Source: Martinezella hainanensis (GTDB lineage Bacteria; Pseudomonadota; Alphaproteobacteria; Rhizobiales; Rhizobiaceae). Taken from it: 64,000 nucleotides of DNA. The stretch lies in contig NZ_FMAC01000013.1 of NCBI RefSeq assembly GCF_900094555.1, forward strand, positions 62,001-126,000, in the 5' to 3' direction. The notes below the pieces were generated by a model. The model had not been told where the DNA came from, did no database searches, and saw only the letters and a program-made list of their open reading frames with translations. The translations under genes and the position numbers were made by a program. This document shows, piece by piece, positions 53,511 through 63,108 of the stretch; positions within the stretch are counted from its first letter, which is position 1; each line of letters opens with the position of its first letter.

Positions 53511-54379
53511 AGGAAGTACGCATCGCCATGGATCTTCCAAAAGATAACGCACGTAAGCCACTTCATTTGCGGTTGATACGCTCTTCGCGCGTGGGTATTG
53601 GATTATCAATCATGCTTATGGTTGTCGGGATCGCTGTGTTCGGGCCGTTGTTCGCACCATATGGACCGACCGAATTAGTGGGGGTGCCGTTCGATATCCC
53701 ACAACAGGATTATCTTTTAGGTACCGACGCCCTCGGCCGTGATGTCCTATCGCGATTCCTTTGGGGCGGTAGAAGTCTTGTTTGGATGGCCCTCGGGGCC
53801 ACATCCATTGCGTTGGTTCTAGCAACGGCACTTGGGGTCAGCGCTGCATACTTCAAGGGCCGGGTAGATGAAGCCATTATGCGTTTAATCGATCTGAAAC
53901 TGGCATTTCCGACGGTCGTCATGGCGCTCTTATTTGTGACCATGTTTGGCACGGGCAAGCTACTGTTAGTGGTCATCGTAGGCTTGTCGCTCACGCCAAC
54001 TGGAGCGCGCGTCATCCGCGGGGCTGCGTTGTCCGTTGTCGACCGCGAATTCATCGAGCACTCGAAATCGATTGGTATGCCGACCCATCGTATCCTTTTG
54101 AGCGAAGTGCTTCCAAACATCACATCGCCGTTGCTTGTTGAGGTCGGCTTGCGTCTGATGTGGGCCATATCGGCGTTGGCAGGTCTCAATTTTCTTGGCT
54201 ATGGGGTTCAGTCTCCAGAAGCTGACTGGGGACTAATGATAAATGAAAATCGAAACGCACTTTCCATTCAGCCCTGGGCGGTCTTGGCTCCGATTATAGC
54301 CATCGCGTCTTTTACCATCGCGGGAAATATCTTTGCAGAAGGAATCGCCCGAGTTGTCGGCCGTACCGAGGGAAATTGA
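53507..54379 (+). CDS. ABC transporter permease, DppC type
   Basis: A 290-residue permease of the DppC/OppC kind: a short cytoplasmic N-terminus, then FGPLFAPYGPTELVGVPFDI, LLGTDALGRDVLSRFLWGGR and the EAA loop FIEHSKSIGMPTHRILLSEV. The GTG at 53507 has GGGAG upstream and overlaps the DppB stop; an ATG at 53528 is the alternative. It forms the second membrane half of the importer. Confidence 0.91.
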   Translation: MKEVRIAMDLPKDNARKPLHLRLIRSSRVGIGLSIMLMVVGIAVFGPLFAPYGPTELVGVPFDIPQQDYLLGTDALGRDVLSRFLWGGRSLVWMALGATSIALVLATALGVSAAYFKGRVDEAIMRLIDLKLAFPTVVMALLFVTMFGTGKLLLVVIVGLSLTPTGARVIRGAALSVVDREFIEHSKSIGMPTHRILLSEVLPNITSPLLVEVGLRLMWAISALAGLNFLGYGVQSPEADWGLMINENRNALSIQPWAVLAPIIAIASFTIAGNIFAEGIARVVGRTEGN

Positions 54380-54382
54380 TAG

Positions 54383-56137
54383 ATGAGTGTCGTCGTAGAG
54401 AACCTCAGCGTCGAAGCCGTTGCCTTGAACAAACCAATTGTTCTGGATGTTTCCTTCACAATCGCACCTGGCAAGGTCCTCGGGCTTGTTGGAGAGTCGG
54501 GATCCGGGAAAACGACTATAGCACTGGCAATGCTCGCATTTGCACGGCACGGCACGCGCATTTCCAATGGGAGTAGCGTTTGCATAGATGGCAACAACAT
54601 TCTGGGGCAAGACCGCAAACGGACGCGAGAAATCCGCGGCAGGTTAGTCGCCTATGTCCCGCAGGATCCGGGCGCATCGTTAAATCCCGCGCTGACACTA
54701 CGCGAGCAATTGCTGGAAGTGCTTATCACCGGTCCCGGCAAACTTTCGAAAGAACAAGCCCTCGAACGAATTGGCACCCTGTTGAACGAAGTGGGGCTGC
54801 CGTCTTCGTCGGATTTTCTCTCGCGATATCCTAGTCAGGTGTCAGGAGGTCAGTTGCAACGCGTCGCAATTGCCATGGCAATTGCTGCTCATCCCCGGCT
54901 GATCGTTCTGGATGAGCCGACAACCGGCCTCGACGTATCGGTCCAACATGACGTTCTCAAGATGGTCGGGCGCCTTTGTGCAGACCACAAAATATCGGCA
55001 ATCTACGTTTCTCACGATCTCGGCGTCGTGTCGCACGTAGCAGATGAGGTTATGGTCCTTTACACCGGTCGCGTTGTCGAATACGGCCACTGCAAGGATG
55101 TATTTGAAAAACCATCGCATCCCTACACCCGAGCTCTATTAGAATCGCTGCCCTCAGCGCGAGAGCGGCTCGTACTGAAGCCGATTCCAGGCATGATTGA
55201 AGCAAACCGACTGACCGGAGGATGCGTGTTCCGCTCCCGATGCGCGTTTGCCAAGGCGACCTGTGAGCAAGAACCTCCCCTTTATTCGGTGGCAGAGGAA
55301 AGCCATCTCGTCCGATGTCACTGGCCAATGCATTCCAAGCAACTGCGTGTCGTTGCGCAAGCCCGCTTATCGGCTTTTAAAGAGAGTGAGCTGGTACTGC
55401 AGGTGGAGAAGCTGCGCGCCTTCTATGGAACGCATCAGGTGTTGCACGATGTGGAGCTTGCCGTTCGCGCGGGCGAATGCCTGGCAATCGTCGGCGAATC
55501 TGGCAGCGGTAAATCCACTCTTTCGCGCTCTATCATCGGCCTTCATACTCAATGGCACGGCACTATCGCCTTTCGCGGCGCTCCGTTAGAAGCAGACTGC
55601 AGACAACGGGGCCGCAACACCGTGCAAAGGATCCAATACGTCTTTCAAAATCCCTATGGATCACTCAATCCGCGACGAACCATTGGCAGCAGCATAGAAA
55701 GTGTTTACGCCTTGTTTCACCAAGCAGATGCAATCACAGCCCGGAAAAAGGTCAGAGAGGTACTAAGCAAGGTTGGGATACCGCAGAGTTATGCCGATCG
55801 TTACCCTAACGAGCTTTCCGGCGGAGAAAGGCAACGCTGTGCGATCGCTCGGGCTTTAATCTGTGCGCCGGATCTCGTCATATGCGACGAAATCACCTCC
55901 GCTCTTGATGTCTCGGTCCAAGCAACCATACTAGCGTTGTTGCAGGACTTGATGCATGATGGCGTCAGCCTCATATTCGTCACACACAATCTCGGGGTCG
56001 TTAGAAGCATTGCCGACCGTGTGGCCGTCATGAACAATGGCCGCCTTGTGGAACAAGGAAACTGCGATCAAGTTCTTTCGGAACCGAGCGCATCTTATAC
56101 CCGCCAACTCTTGTCGCACACCTTAGAACTGAGCTGA
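54383..56137 (+). CDS. Fused DppD-DppF ABC transporter ATPase
   Basis: A 584-residue protein with two ATPase domains. The first (about 1-310) has GLVGESGSGKTTIALAML, VSGGQLQRVAIAMAIA and VLDEPTTGLDVSVQ, and ends with the oligopeptide-transporter C-terminal block rich in Cys (CVFRSRCAFAKATCEQEPP). The second (about 340-580) has IVGESGSGKSTLSRS, LSGGERQRCAIARAL and ICDEITSALDVSVQ. Separate DppD and DppF are usual; fusion is common in rhizobia. It completes the importer. Confidence 0.93.
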   Translation: MSVVVENLSVEAVALNKPIVLDVSFTIAPGKVLGLVGESGSGKTTIALAMLAFARHGTRISNGSSVCIDGNNILGQDRKRTREIRGRLVAYVPQDPGASLNPALTLREQLLEVLITGPGKLSKEQALERIGTLLNEVGLPSSSDFLSRYPSQVSGGQLQRVAIAMAIAAHPRLIVLDEPTTGLDVSVQHDVLKMVGRLCADHKISAIYVSHDLGVVSHVADEVMVLYTGRVVEYGHCKDVFEKPSHPYTRALLESLPSARERLVLKPIPGMIEANRLTGGCVFRSRCAFAKATCEQEPPLYSVAEESHLVRCHWPMHSKQLRVVAQARLSAFKESELVLQVEKLRAFYGTHQVLHDVELAVRAGECLAIVGESGSGKSTLSRSIIGLHTQWHGTIAFRGAPLEADCRQRGRNTVQRIQYVFQNPYGSLNPRRTIGSSIESVYALFHQADAITARKKVREVLSKVGIPQSYADRYPNELSGGERQRCAIARALICAPDLVICDEITSALDVSVQATILALLQDLMHDGVSLIFVTHNLGVVRSIADRVAVMNNGRLVEQGNCDQVLSEPSASYTRQLLSHTLELS

Positions 56138-56139
56138 GG

Positions 56140-56420
56140 GCCGTCCGATCGAGGAATGGGTCGGGGATCCAAGCCTCGACCACTGGTAATACGGGCGGCG
56201 CAATTTACCAGGTAGGCAGGAAAGCGATGGGGCATCGTCGATTGTCCAAAGCGCCGGTCGAGCTCTTGCAGAGCCGCTTGCACCTCGTCGATCGAGATTG
56301 GTTCAGGTGTTCCCCGGAGAAATCGCAGTGCCGGCCGCGAATCGACAGCGTAGAGATCGGATGCCCAGGCTGCGAGGATCGCGCGTTTGTCATCAACGGA
56401 CAGTGCCCGTGCGTTTAAGG
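56140..56420 (-). pseudogene. Remnant of a small rhizobial hypothetical gene
   Basis: A minus-strand frame without a start codon reads ALSVDDKRAILAAWASDLYA, then PALRFLRGTPEPISIDEVQA and LQELDRRFG. This recalls a short conserved hypothetical protein often seen in rhizobia, but that is from memory. An in-frame stop lies shortly upstream (near 56460) and the frame runs at its 3' end into the ABC ATPase gene, so it appears broken at both ends. Confidence 0.35.
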
Positions 56421-56589
56421 GGCCAGAACAAGAGGAGTGCGAAATCGTACGCGGCCTTTATCAACCAACGACAGACACAGCCGATTTGATGGTGATGCCT
56501 CCGCTATGACTACGGCACATTTGGCAGCCGGTAGCAGCACGGAAGACCTGCTGCAATTGCAGTGCGGGAGGTACGCGTGACCAGAGGGT

Positions 56590-56880
56590 TTTCGTGCTTT
56601 CCTTGCCGCTTCGGCTTTTCCGCCCAGAGCGCATCACAGCGTTGCAGCTTGAGCGATGACAGGAAAGCATCGGCTTCGGCAAGTTCAACGAGCGACGCCG
56701 CCGGCACGCCCGATCGCCGCCAGAGATCGTCGACGCTGTCGAAGGGTTGATCGGCACGGGCAGCAATGATGCGAGCCGCATCGGTCTGGGCAAGCCCATG
56801 GACCATGCGCAAGCCGAGACGCACGGCATGCTGGTCGCAGCCTTCGATCGCCTCCAATGTGCAGTTGTTGATTTCCGTGA
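56590..56880 (-). pseudogene. dnaE2: Fragment of error-prone DNA polymerase (DnaE2/ImuC)
   Basis: The frame reads NCTLEAIEGCDQHAVRLGLR, MVHGLAQTDAARIIAARADQ, PFDSVDDLWRRSGVPAASLV and ELAEADAFLSSLKLQRCDAL. This is the helix-hairpin-helix region of DnaE2, a polymerase of about 1000-1100 residues, of which only about 95 residues remain. After LQRCDALWA the match is lost. It is clear debris of an SOS mutagenesis gene. Confidence 0.75.
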
Positions 56881-57055
56881 TGATTTAACCCGGTTTTGCG
56901 TTTGGCCAAGGTCCAGCAAAAAGCTTCGAATAATCAATCATCTCAAATGATTGGTTTTTCCAAGCTGGGTCAGTGCAAAATGAAATGCGGATCAAAATCT
57001 CGCGCAACTCAACAGAAGAGCTCAAGGGGAGGTGGAATAAGAAATCTGCGGCCGC

Positions 57056-57808
57056 TCAAAATGCGCCCAGCCTGCTCGACATCCCCTGGTCTGCGACGAT
57101 TTCGCTTCCACTCAAAGCCTGGCCGGCATCGGAAAGCAAAAATGCCGCCAATGCGCCAATCTCATCAACGGTATTGTAGATTCCCGTCGCGTGTGCCTGG
57201 CGGAAATGATCTGCGAGCTGAGCATTCCCGGCTTCCAGGGCGGCGATCTTTTCAGTGCGTGTCAGGCCCGGACAAAGGGCGTTGACACGAATGCCGAGCG
57301 GACCGAGGCTCCATGCCATGGCCCGTGTCATCGAAACGATCGCGCCCTTGGTTCCGGCATACATCTCGTAGCCGGCGAGCGTGGCTCTTGCATGATTGGA
57401 GCCGATGTTGACGATGGATCCCGGCTTGCGCAGCAGCGGCACCAGCATCTGCGAAACCAGAAATACCGAGCGCTGGTTTACCCGCCAGAGCAAGTCGAGT
57501 TCGTCCAGCGGCATTTCCAGAAACGGCTTTTCGATGGTCACACCAGCATTATTCACCAGGCCATCCAGGCCACCAAATTGCTGTTTGACCACTGCAGCCA
57601 GGCGGCTAATGGCTACGGGATCGCCGACATCCGCTTGCAGGAATTCCGCGCCGACATCGAGAACCGCTCGAACTTCTTCTGCGAGAAGCGAAACGCCGAG
57701 CACGGTTGCACCCGCCTGAACGCAGGCCCGCGCGATTCCCAGGCCTATTCCTGCCCCTGCCCCGGTGACAACGATGATCTTACCTTGAAGCGCCTGCATG
57801 CCGCTCAT
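57056..57808 (-). CDS. SDR-family NAD(P)-dependent oxidoreductase
   Basis: A 250-residue classical short-chain dehydrogenase: cofactor motif VVTGAGAGIGLGIARA, NNAGV at about residue 85, the catalytic region NIGSNHARATLAGYEMYAGTK (Ser, Tyr, Lys), and VNALCPGLTRTEKI. It overlaps the upstream permease gene by four bases (stop at 57805), so it is coupled to the sugar importer and probably oxidises the imported sugar. Confidence 0.92.
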   Translation of the reverse strand: MSGMQALQGKIIVVTGAGAGIGLGIARACVQAGATVLGVSLLAEEVRAVLDVGAEFLQADVGDPVAISRLAAVVKQQFGGLDGLVNNAGVTIEKPFLEMPLDELDLLWRVNQRSVFLVSQMLVPLLRKPGSIVNIGSNHARATLAGYEMYAGTKGAIVSMTRAMAWSLGPLGIRVNALCPGLTRTEKIAALEAGNAQLADHFRQAHATGIYNTVDEIGALAAFLLSDAGQALSGSEIVADQGMSSRLGAF

Positions 57809-58635
57809 TTCACTGCTCCCGCTGTAATTCCGTTGACAATCCGCCGCTGAAACAAAAGAAACAGCACGAGGAGCGGTAGTGAACCCAAAACTGCCGCCGG
57901 GAACAGCTCTTCGGGATTGAGGCTTTGGTTGCCGACAAAGCGGTAGACGCTCATCATCACCGTGAACTTCTTATCGTCGGTCAAAAGCAGCAGCGGATAG
58001 ATAAAGTCGTTCCACACCATCAGCATGACGAACAGGGACAGCGTCGCGGTCGCCGGACCGAGCAGCGGCCGGATTATGTACCAGAAGACCTGGAACGACG
58101 AGCAACCATCAAGTTCGGCCGCCTCTTCCAGCTCCTGCGGAATGACGCGGATGAAGCTCGTATAGAAGAAGACAGCGAGCGGCAGGTTAAGCGCGGTAAA
58201 GGCGAGAATGATCCCTAGATATGTATCGAGCAGACCTACCCTGGCGAAGGTTTCGTAGATCGGCGTGATCGTCACAAATGACGGTGTCGCCAGACAAAGC
58301 GATAGTAGTGAAATTAGGATCTGTGTCCCGCGGCTCTTCGAACGAGACAGCGGATAGGCGGCGAGAGCCCCAATGAAGGACACCGCCACAGTGACGGCGA
58401 CCGTGATGCCGAGCGAGTTCAAGATACTGCGCAAGTAGGACATATTTTCATACGCACGTGCGTAATTCTCAAAATGCCAATGCTTGGGCAATGCCAGGGG
58501 CGCATTGACGATTTCCTGCCCGTTGCGAAACGACATCAACAGCATGTAGGCGACCGGCAGCAACATAATTGCTACGAGGCCGAGCACGAGCATGTGTTGG
58601 AGAAAGCGCAGCGGCGATCTTGATATGTTGTTCAC
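57805..58635 (-). CDS. Carbohydrate ABC transporter permease (MalG type)
   Basis: A 276-residue membrane protein with six hydrophobic segments; the EAA loop is ELEEAAELDGCSSFQVFWYI. The GTG start at 58635 has GGAGGAG upstream and overlaps the previous stop by four bases. A longer upstream frame to 59070 overlaps the other permease gene and is not real. Confidence 0.92.
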   Translation of the reverse strand: MNNISRSPLRFLQHMLVLGLVAIMLLPVAYMLLMSFRNGQEIVNAPLALPKHWHFENYARAYENMSYLRSILNSLGITVAVTVAVSFIGALAAYPLSRSKSRGTQILISLLSLCLATPSFVTITPIYETFARVGLLDTYLGIILAFTALNLPLAVFFYTSFIRVIPQELEEAAELDGCSSFQVFWYIIRPLLGPATATLSLFVMLMVWNDFIYPLLLLTDDKKFTVMMSVYRFVGNQSLNPEELFPAAVLGSLPLLVLFLLFQRRIVNGITAGAVK

Positions 58636-59501
58636 AGCATCTCCTCCCGGCGCCGCAAAAGGCGGTTTTGCACGAAGGCGACTATAAGCACCAGGACCAG
58701 GAGGACCACCGACAGCGCACTTGCGAGGCCAAAGCGATATTCCTGAAACAGGGTCTGGATGATCTGCAGGCCAATGGTCTGCGTCGCTCCATCTGGGCCA
58801 CCCTTTGTCATGACGAAGGGGAGCTCGAATGTCTTCATTGTCCCGATCGTCGAAAGCATGATGTTGACCGTAAAACTCGGCGCCAGCAGTGGAAGTTGGA
58901 TGCGGCAAAAACGCTGCCAGGCATTTGCGCCGTCCAGCTTTGCCGCTTCCTCCAGATCGCTCGGAATGTTCGCGAAGCCTGCCAGAAAAATCGCGCAGGT
59001 ATAGCCGGTGAACATCCACACGTGGGCGACCGCCACGAAAAGCAGCGCGGTCACCGGATCGCCCAGCCATTCGTGCTTCAGCATGCCGAGCCCAGCGGAG
59101 TCGAGAAACGCATTCAGTCCGCCGCTGAACGGAGAAAGGATGAAGGACCAGATATAGCCTACGATGATAAAGGACATCATCGCCGGCATGAAAAGCGCTG
59201 CGCGGCAGAAATTGCGGATGGTGGGCATCGCGTTCAGCACGGTCGCGAACGCAAGTCCGAGCGCCGTCTGCAAGACGACGACGAGGGCCACGAATTCGAT
59301 CGTAATCGTAAAGCTGTCGTAATATTTCGAGCGGGTGAAAACCCTGACGTAGTTGCTAAACCCGACATAGCTGTAATCACCGAGCCCGGAAGAATCGGTG
59401 AAGCTCAGGCGCACGGCTTCAAACAGCGGAAAAAGAAAGAAAACCGTCAGCATGATGACAGCCGGCGCTAAGAACAAAGCCTTCTGGAACTGCCGGTTCA
59501 A
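58632..59501 (-). CDS. Carbohydrate ABC transporter permease (MalF type)
   Basis: A 289-residue membrane protein with six hydrophobic segments, starting LNRQFQKALFLAPAVIMLTV; the EAA loop is DLEEAAKLDGANAWQRFCRI. I use a TTG start at 59501, which has AAGGAG six bases upstream; the frame extends to 59558 without a better site. It pairs with the MalG-type gene. Confidence 0.9.
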   Translation of the reverse strand: MNRQFQKALFLAPAVIMLTVFFLFPLFEAVRLSFTDSSGLGDYSYVGFSNYVRVFTRSKYYDSFTITIEFVALVVVLQTALGLAFATVLNAMPTIRNFCRAALFMPAMMSFIIVGYIWSFILSPFSGGLNAFLDSAGLGMLKHEWLGDPVTALLFVAVAHVWMFTGYTCAIFLAGFANIPSDLEEAAKLDGANAWQRFCRIQLPLLAPSFTVNIMLSTIGTMKTFELPFVMTKGGPDGATQTIGLQIIQTLFQEYRFGLASALSVVLLVLVLIVAFVQNRLLRRREEML

Positions 59502-59631
59502 TGTATTCTCCTTTCGGCAGGTTGCATGCGGACGATAAGGCCCAACGAATGACTCCATCAGGCCTCACCAGTACCTTGCGTTTCAGAGCGTGGTCCCTTT
59601 AAGGAGCCCGAGCCCGCCCGCATTGCTTGCC

Positions 59632-60855
59632 CTACTTCTGATCTTCAACAACCTCGTCCCATTTGGACAGGGTCTCTTTTGGCGAGGCCGATGTGTTGGC
59701 AAGAAAGCCAGCCATCGAACTGAAGATCTCCGTTTCCAAAGCCGCGGGCCACTGGGCAAGGCCGACAGGATACCAGATCAGCCCCGAACCGGTACGGGCC
59801 GCTTCGTAGCTGGCCGCCTGTGGCGGCGTACCGGTGGAACCACCTGCAAACGGGCTGCCTGCGGCTTCGCCCTTAAGAAGGATCTTCAGGTTCTCATCGC
59901 TCCTGAAGAACTCGATCCAGGCCTTGGCGGCATCTTCATGCGCCGCATGCTTGGGCAGCGCCCAGCCGAAGCCGAAAAGGTCAAAAGCGACGCCCGGAGC
60001 CTTTGCCGATGGGATCGGCGTGAAGACAAAGTCGAGCCCCTCGACTTTGCCGAACGCCGCTATATTCCACGCACCCTGTGGCATCATGGCGAAATGACCC
60101 GCCTTAAATTCCTGCAGGCCGGTCGACCAGGCGTCGACCCCGGCCTGCTCCTTGCCCTTGAAGCAACCCGCGCCGTCAAGATCTTTCAGCACGCCTAATG
60201 CGTCGGTAAATGCCTTGCTTTTTGCAAAAGGCACGCTACCCGTTCCGTAGTCACCGGCCGGCGCCTCCCCGGCAGCCAGACCCTGCGCCATCATGAAGAC
60301 GGACGCTGGGAAACCGGGCGCCATGATCATGGGCTGGATACCAGCCGCGTTCAGAGCCTTGCAAGCGGCCTTCACTTCATCGACGGTCGCCGGTGGCTTT
60401 TCAATGCCGGATTTCTTGAGCAGCCCCATGTTGACGAAGTTGCCGATACCAATGACCTCAAGCGGGAAGACATAATTTCCCGTGCCCTTCGACAGCGCAT
60501 CGCGCAATGTTGGCTCGATTTTGGCAAACCAATCGCCCTTGTCCAATTCGCTCAGAAGACCGGCTCGCGCCCATTGCCGCATGAGCACCATATCAGCCAT
60601 GACGACATCTGGCGAATTGCCGCCCGCAAGTCGCGGAGAAACTGCAGTATTGAAATCGTTGCGGCCGACATAGGTCAACTTGACCTTGATGTCAGGATGC
60701 TGCAACTCGAACTTCTTGATCAGCTCGGGCAGGCCCGCGGGCTCCGCCTCGTTGCCCTTCCAAGAGGCGACCTCCAGCGTGACGGTATCAGCCAAAGCAG
60801 CCACGGGCGCCAGGACAAGCGCACCCGCCAGCAACATCGATTTCAATGACGACAT
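59632..60855 (-). CDS. Carbohydrate ABC transporter substrate-binding protein
   Basis: A 407-residue SBP_bac_1 protein with a Sec signal peptide (MSSLKSMLLAGALVLAPVAA then LAD). The mature part has VASWKGNEAEPAGLPELIKK, DVVMADMVLMRQWARAGLLS and MMPQGAWNIAAFGKVEGLDF, the pattern of CUT1 sugar importers. The ATG at 60855 has GGGAGG upstream. It is the first gene of the importer operon, divergent from the GntR gene. Confidence 0.93.
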   Translation of the reverse strand: MSSLKSMLLAGALVLAPVAALADTVTLEVASWKGNEAEPAGLPELIKKFELQHPDIKVKLTYVGRNDFNTAVSPRLAGGNSPDVVMADMVLMRQWARAGLLSELDKGDWFAKIEPTLRDALSKGTGNYVFPLEVIGIGNFVNMGLLKKSGIEKPPATVDEVKAACKALNAAGIQPMIMAPGFPASVFMMAQGLAAGEAPAGDYGTGSVPFAKSKAFTDALGVLKDLDGAGCFKGKEQAGVDAWSTGLQEFKAGHFAMMPQGAWNIAAFGKVEGLDFVFTPIPSAKAPGVAFDLFGFGWALPKHAAHEDAAKAWIEFFRSDENLKILLKGEAAGSPFAGGSTGTPPQAASYEAARTGSGLIWYPVGLAQWPAALETEIFSSMAGFLANTSASPKETLSKWDEVVEDQK

Positions 60856-60925
60856 GAAACATCCTCCCACAAGTCGAATTCACAAGACGTTAACATTATC
60901 GCACACTATGTCAACAGTTTAATAC

Positions 60926-60935
60926 ATTTTATGAT
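60926..60935. promoter_or_regulatory. ATTTTATGAT element, site 1
   Basis: This 10-mer in the divergent promoter region between the importer and GntR genes is repeated exactly at 61793-61802. Candidate binding site of the GntR regulator. Confidence 0.35.
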
Positions 60936-61123
60936 CGAAAATCAGAATAAATAATGATTCTCGACTGCCAAAAACGCCACGAAGCGACGAGAATCGCATG
61001 TGAATCAGCCAGTATTCGGTGAGCGGCACTTGAACTGCGTACCGTACAAACGCATGATAACAGAGGATAGGCATTGGTCGGGCGCGCGCGAGGCAGCCCG
61101 AACCGCGACGAGGGAAAGAAGCC

Positions 61124-61786
61124 ATGCTCAAACATCCGGAAGCCATGAGTGATAGCGACGACATCTACTCGAGATTGATTGAAGATATCGCAAGCGGCCA
61201 CCTTCCGGGCGGTACTCGCCTTAAGATATCCGATCTCGCCTCTCGGTATGAGAGCAGCACGAATCCTGTCCGTGAAGCCCTCCGCGTGCTGCAAGGCGAA
61301 GGATATGTCGAGTTCGAGCCCAACAAAGGAGCGATGGTATGCCAGCTAGATTTCAATACAGTTCGCGATACCTATGAGATATTGAGGATATTTGAACCGT
61401 ATCTTGTTGAATGGTTTGCAGAATATTCCGAAGAAAAGAACATAGATGAACTTGAAAAAATACAGAACGAACTGGAAAATATCACCGATCCAGCGCGTGA
61501 CAATGTCACAGATATTGATCACAGATTCCATAATTACATAGCAGATTTCCATTACAATAAGCGCGCAGTGTCACTCTGGAAGGGGCAACGAACCGCCTTG
61601 CGCGTCTTTGCGGCACGCTTGCCGATAGGCCGAAGCCGCTACAAGGCCATTTGCCAGGAGCATCGCATGCTGATCGAAGCCTTCAGAAATCACGATGCCA
61701 ACAAGGCGTCCGAGGTCATACGCACGCACATTGAACATGCCGGGCAGCATCTCTATGAGCAGATTCGCATGCGAGATCAAAGATAG
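61124..61786 (+). CDS. GntR-family regulator, FCD subgroup
   Basis: A 220-residue regulator: winged helix at about 12-75 (LIEDIASGHLPGGTRLKISD, STNPVREALRVLQGEGYVEF) and a helical FCD domain (DIDHRFHNYIADFHYNKRAV). The middle of the gene (about 61340-61560) is clearly AT-richer than its neighbours, hinting at a separate origin. It lies between the sugar importer operon and the dehydratase gene and probably controls both. Confidence 0.88.
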   Translation: MLKHPEAMSDSDDIYSRLIEDIASGHLPGGTRLKISDLASRYESSTNPVREALRVLQGEGYVEFEPNKGAMVCQLDFNTVRDTYEILRIFEPYLVEWFAEYSEEKNIDELEKIQNELENITDPARDNVTDIDHRFHNYIADFHYNKRAVSLWKGQRTALRVFAARLPIGRSRYKAICQEHRMLIEAFRNHDANKASEVIRTHIEHAGQHLYEQIRMRDQR

Positions 61787-61792
61787 CACATT

Positions 61793-61802
61793 ATTTTATG
61801 AT
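61793..61802. promoter_or_regulatory. ATTTTATGAT element, site 2
   Basis: Exact second copy of the 10-mer at 60926-60935, located between the GntR stop and the dehydratase gene start. Confidence 0.35.
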
Positions 61803-61876
61803 TATCGTGTATTTTTAGATTGCGTGGCCATTTGATCCGGCGTAATCGTTCTCCCGGACAATTCGGGAGAATCCAA

Positions 61877-63100
61877 ATGGAATCCAGTTTGAAGGAACCA
61901 TCGATACGGCTGGAAGGAGTGCCCGCCCGCATCCGCGCCATCGAGCCGATTGCCGCACGCGTCGGTACGCGCAATCAGCTGGTGGTGAAAATCCAGTCGA
62001 CCGACGGCTTGGTCGGTTGGGGCGAAGCCGGGCTTTCCGGTCGGGAACGGGCGGTCGCCGCGACCATCAATCACTTTGCCGATTTTCTGGTGGGCAGAGA
62101 CTGCCGCGAGATCGGCCGCCTTTGGCAGGAATGCTATCGCAGCCAGTATTTCGAGGGCGGTCGCGTGATCACAGCCGCCATCTCGGCGATCGACATCGCG
62201 CTTCACGATCTTTTAGGTAAAACCTACAATATTCCCATCTACCAATTGCTCGGAGGCAAGCAGCGGGAACAGGTCCCGGCTTATGCCAGCTGTTACTCCG
62301 AAAGCTATGCCGGCGATGCCGGGTCGTTTACCGCAGCCGTGCTGGACGAGGTTGCCGGGTTGGTGGAGCAAGGCTGGACGAGCATACGGGTGCCCGTGGC
62401 CGGGCATAGCGCCAGAGATGTTTTCGAACCCCGTGAATCGATCATCGCCACCGCCGAGCGCATCGGCACCATACGCGAGCGCTTCGGTACGGGCTTGATG
62501 CTCGGGATCGATTATCACCACCGGCTTTCGATCGGTGAAGCGGCATCGTTCTGCCAGCGCCTGCCCAAGGGTTCGCTCGACTATATAGAGGAGCCGATCC
62601 GCGACGAAACGCCCGAGGCATATCGAGAGCTTCGCCGCCTGACCGACGTGCCGTTCGCCATAGGTGAGGAGTTTAGCTCCAAGTGGCAGGCTGCTCCCTA
62701 TATCGAAAGCAATCTGACGCAATATCTGCGCATAGATGTCAGCAATATCGGTGGCTTCACCGAGGCCATGAAGGTGATCGGCTGGGCGGAGATGCACTAC
62801 ATCGACCTCATGCCGCACAATCCTCTGGGAGCGATCTGCACCGCTGCCACTGTCCATATGTCGGCAGCGACCCCGTTGTTCTCCTATACGGAAACACACC
62901 AGCTTCCCAATTGCCCACTTGGTTTTCACCACCCCGACATCTTTCCGGTCCAGCACCAGCTTTCCGGCAATGGCTATCCAGTCCTGGACGCACCGGGGCT
63001 CGGCATCGAGGTCAATGAAGAAGCACTGCGCAAATCCGAGGCGTTAAACTGGAACCCGCCGTTCCTGCGCCGGCGCGACGGCTCGCTAACGAACTGGTAG
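61877..63100 (+). CDS. Enolase-superfamily acid-sugar dehydratase (GalD-like)
   Basis: A 407-residue mandelate racemase/enolase-superfamily protein. The residues of the galactonate-dehydratase subgroup are all in place: D212 and H214 (GIDYHHRLS), E238 (YIEEP), E264 (GEEF) and H314 (MPHNP), each offset by 29 from E. coli GalD numbering as I recall it. It removes water from an aldonic or uronic acid to a 2-keto-3-deoxy acid; the exact substrate is open. The ATG at 61877 has GGGAG upstream. The SDR gene and sugar importer nearby would supply the acid. Confidence 0.9.
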   Translation: MESSLKEPSIRLEGVPARIRAIEPIAARVGTRNQLVVKIQSTDGLVGWGEAGLSGRERAVAATINHFADFLVGRDCREIGRLWQECYRSQYFEGGRVITAAISAIDIALHDLLGKTYNIPIYQLLGGKQREQVPAYASCYSESYAGDAGSFTAAVLDEVAGLVEQGWTSIRVPVAGHSARDVFEPRESIIATAERIGTIRERFGTGLMLGIDYHHRLSIGEAASFCQRLPKGSLDYIEEPIRDETPEAYRELRRLTDVPFAIGEEFSSKWQAAPYIESNLTQYLRIDVSNIGGFTEAMKVIGWAEMHYIDLMPHNPLGAICTAATVHMSAATPLFSYTETHQLPNCPLGFHHPDIFPVQHQLSGNGYPVLDAPGLGIEVNEEALRKSEALNWNPPFLRRRDGSLTNW

Positions 63101-63108
63101 GCCCAATC

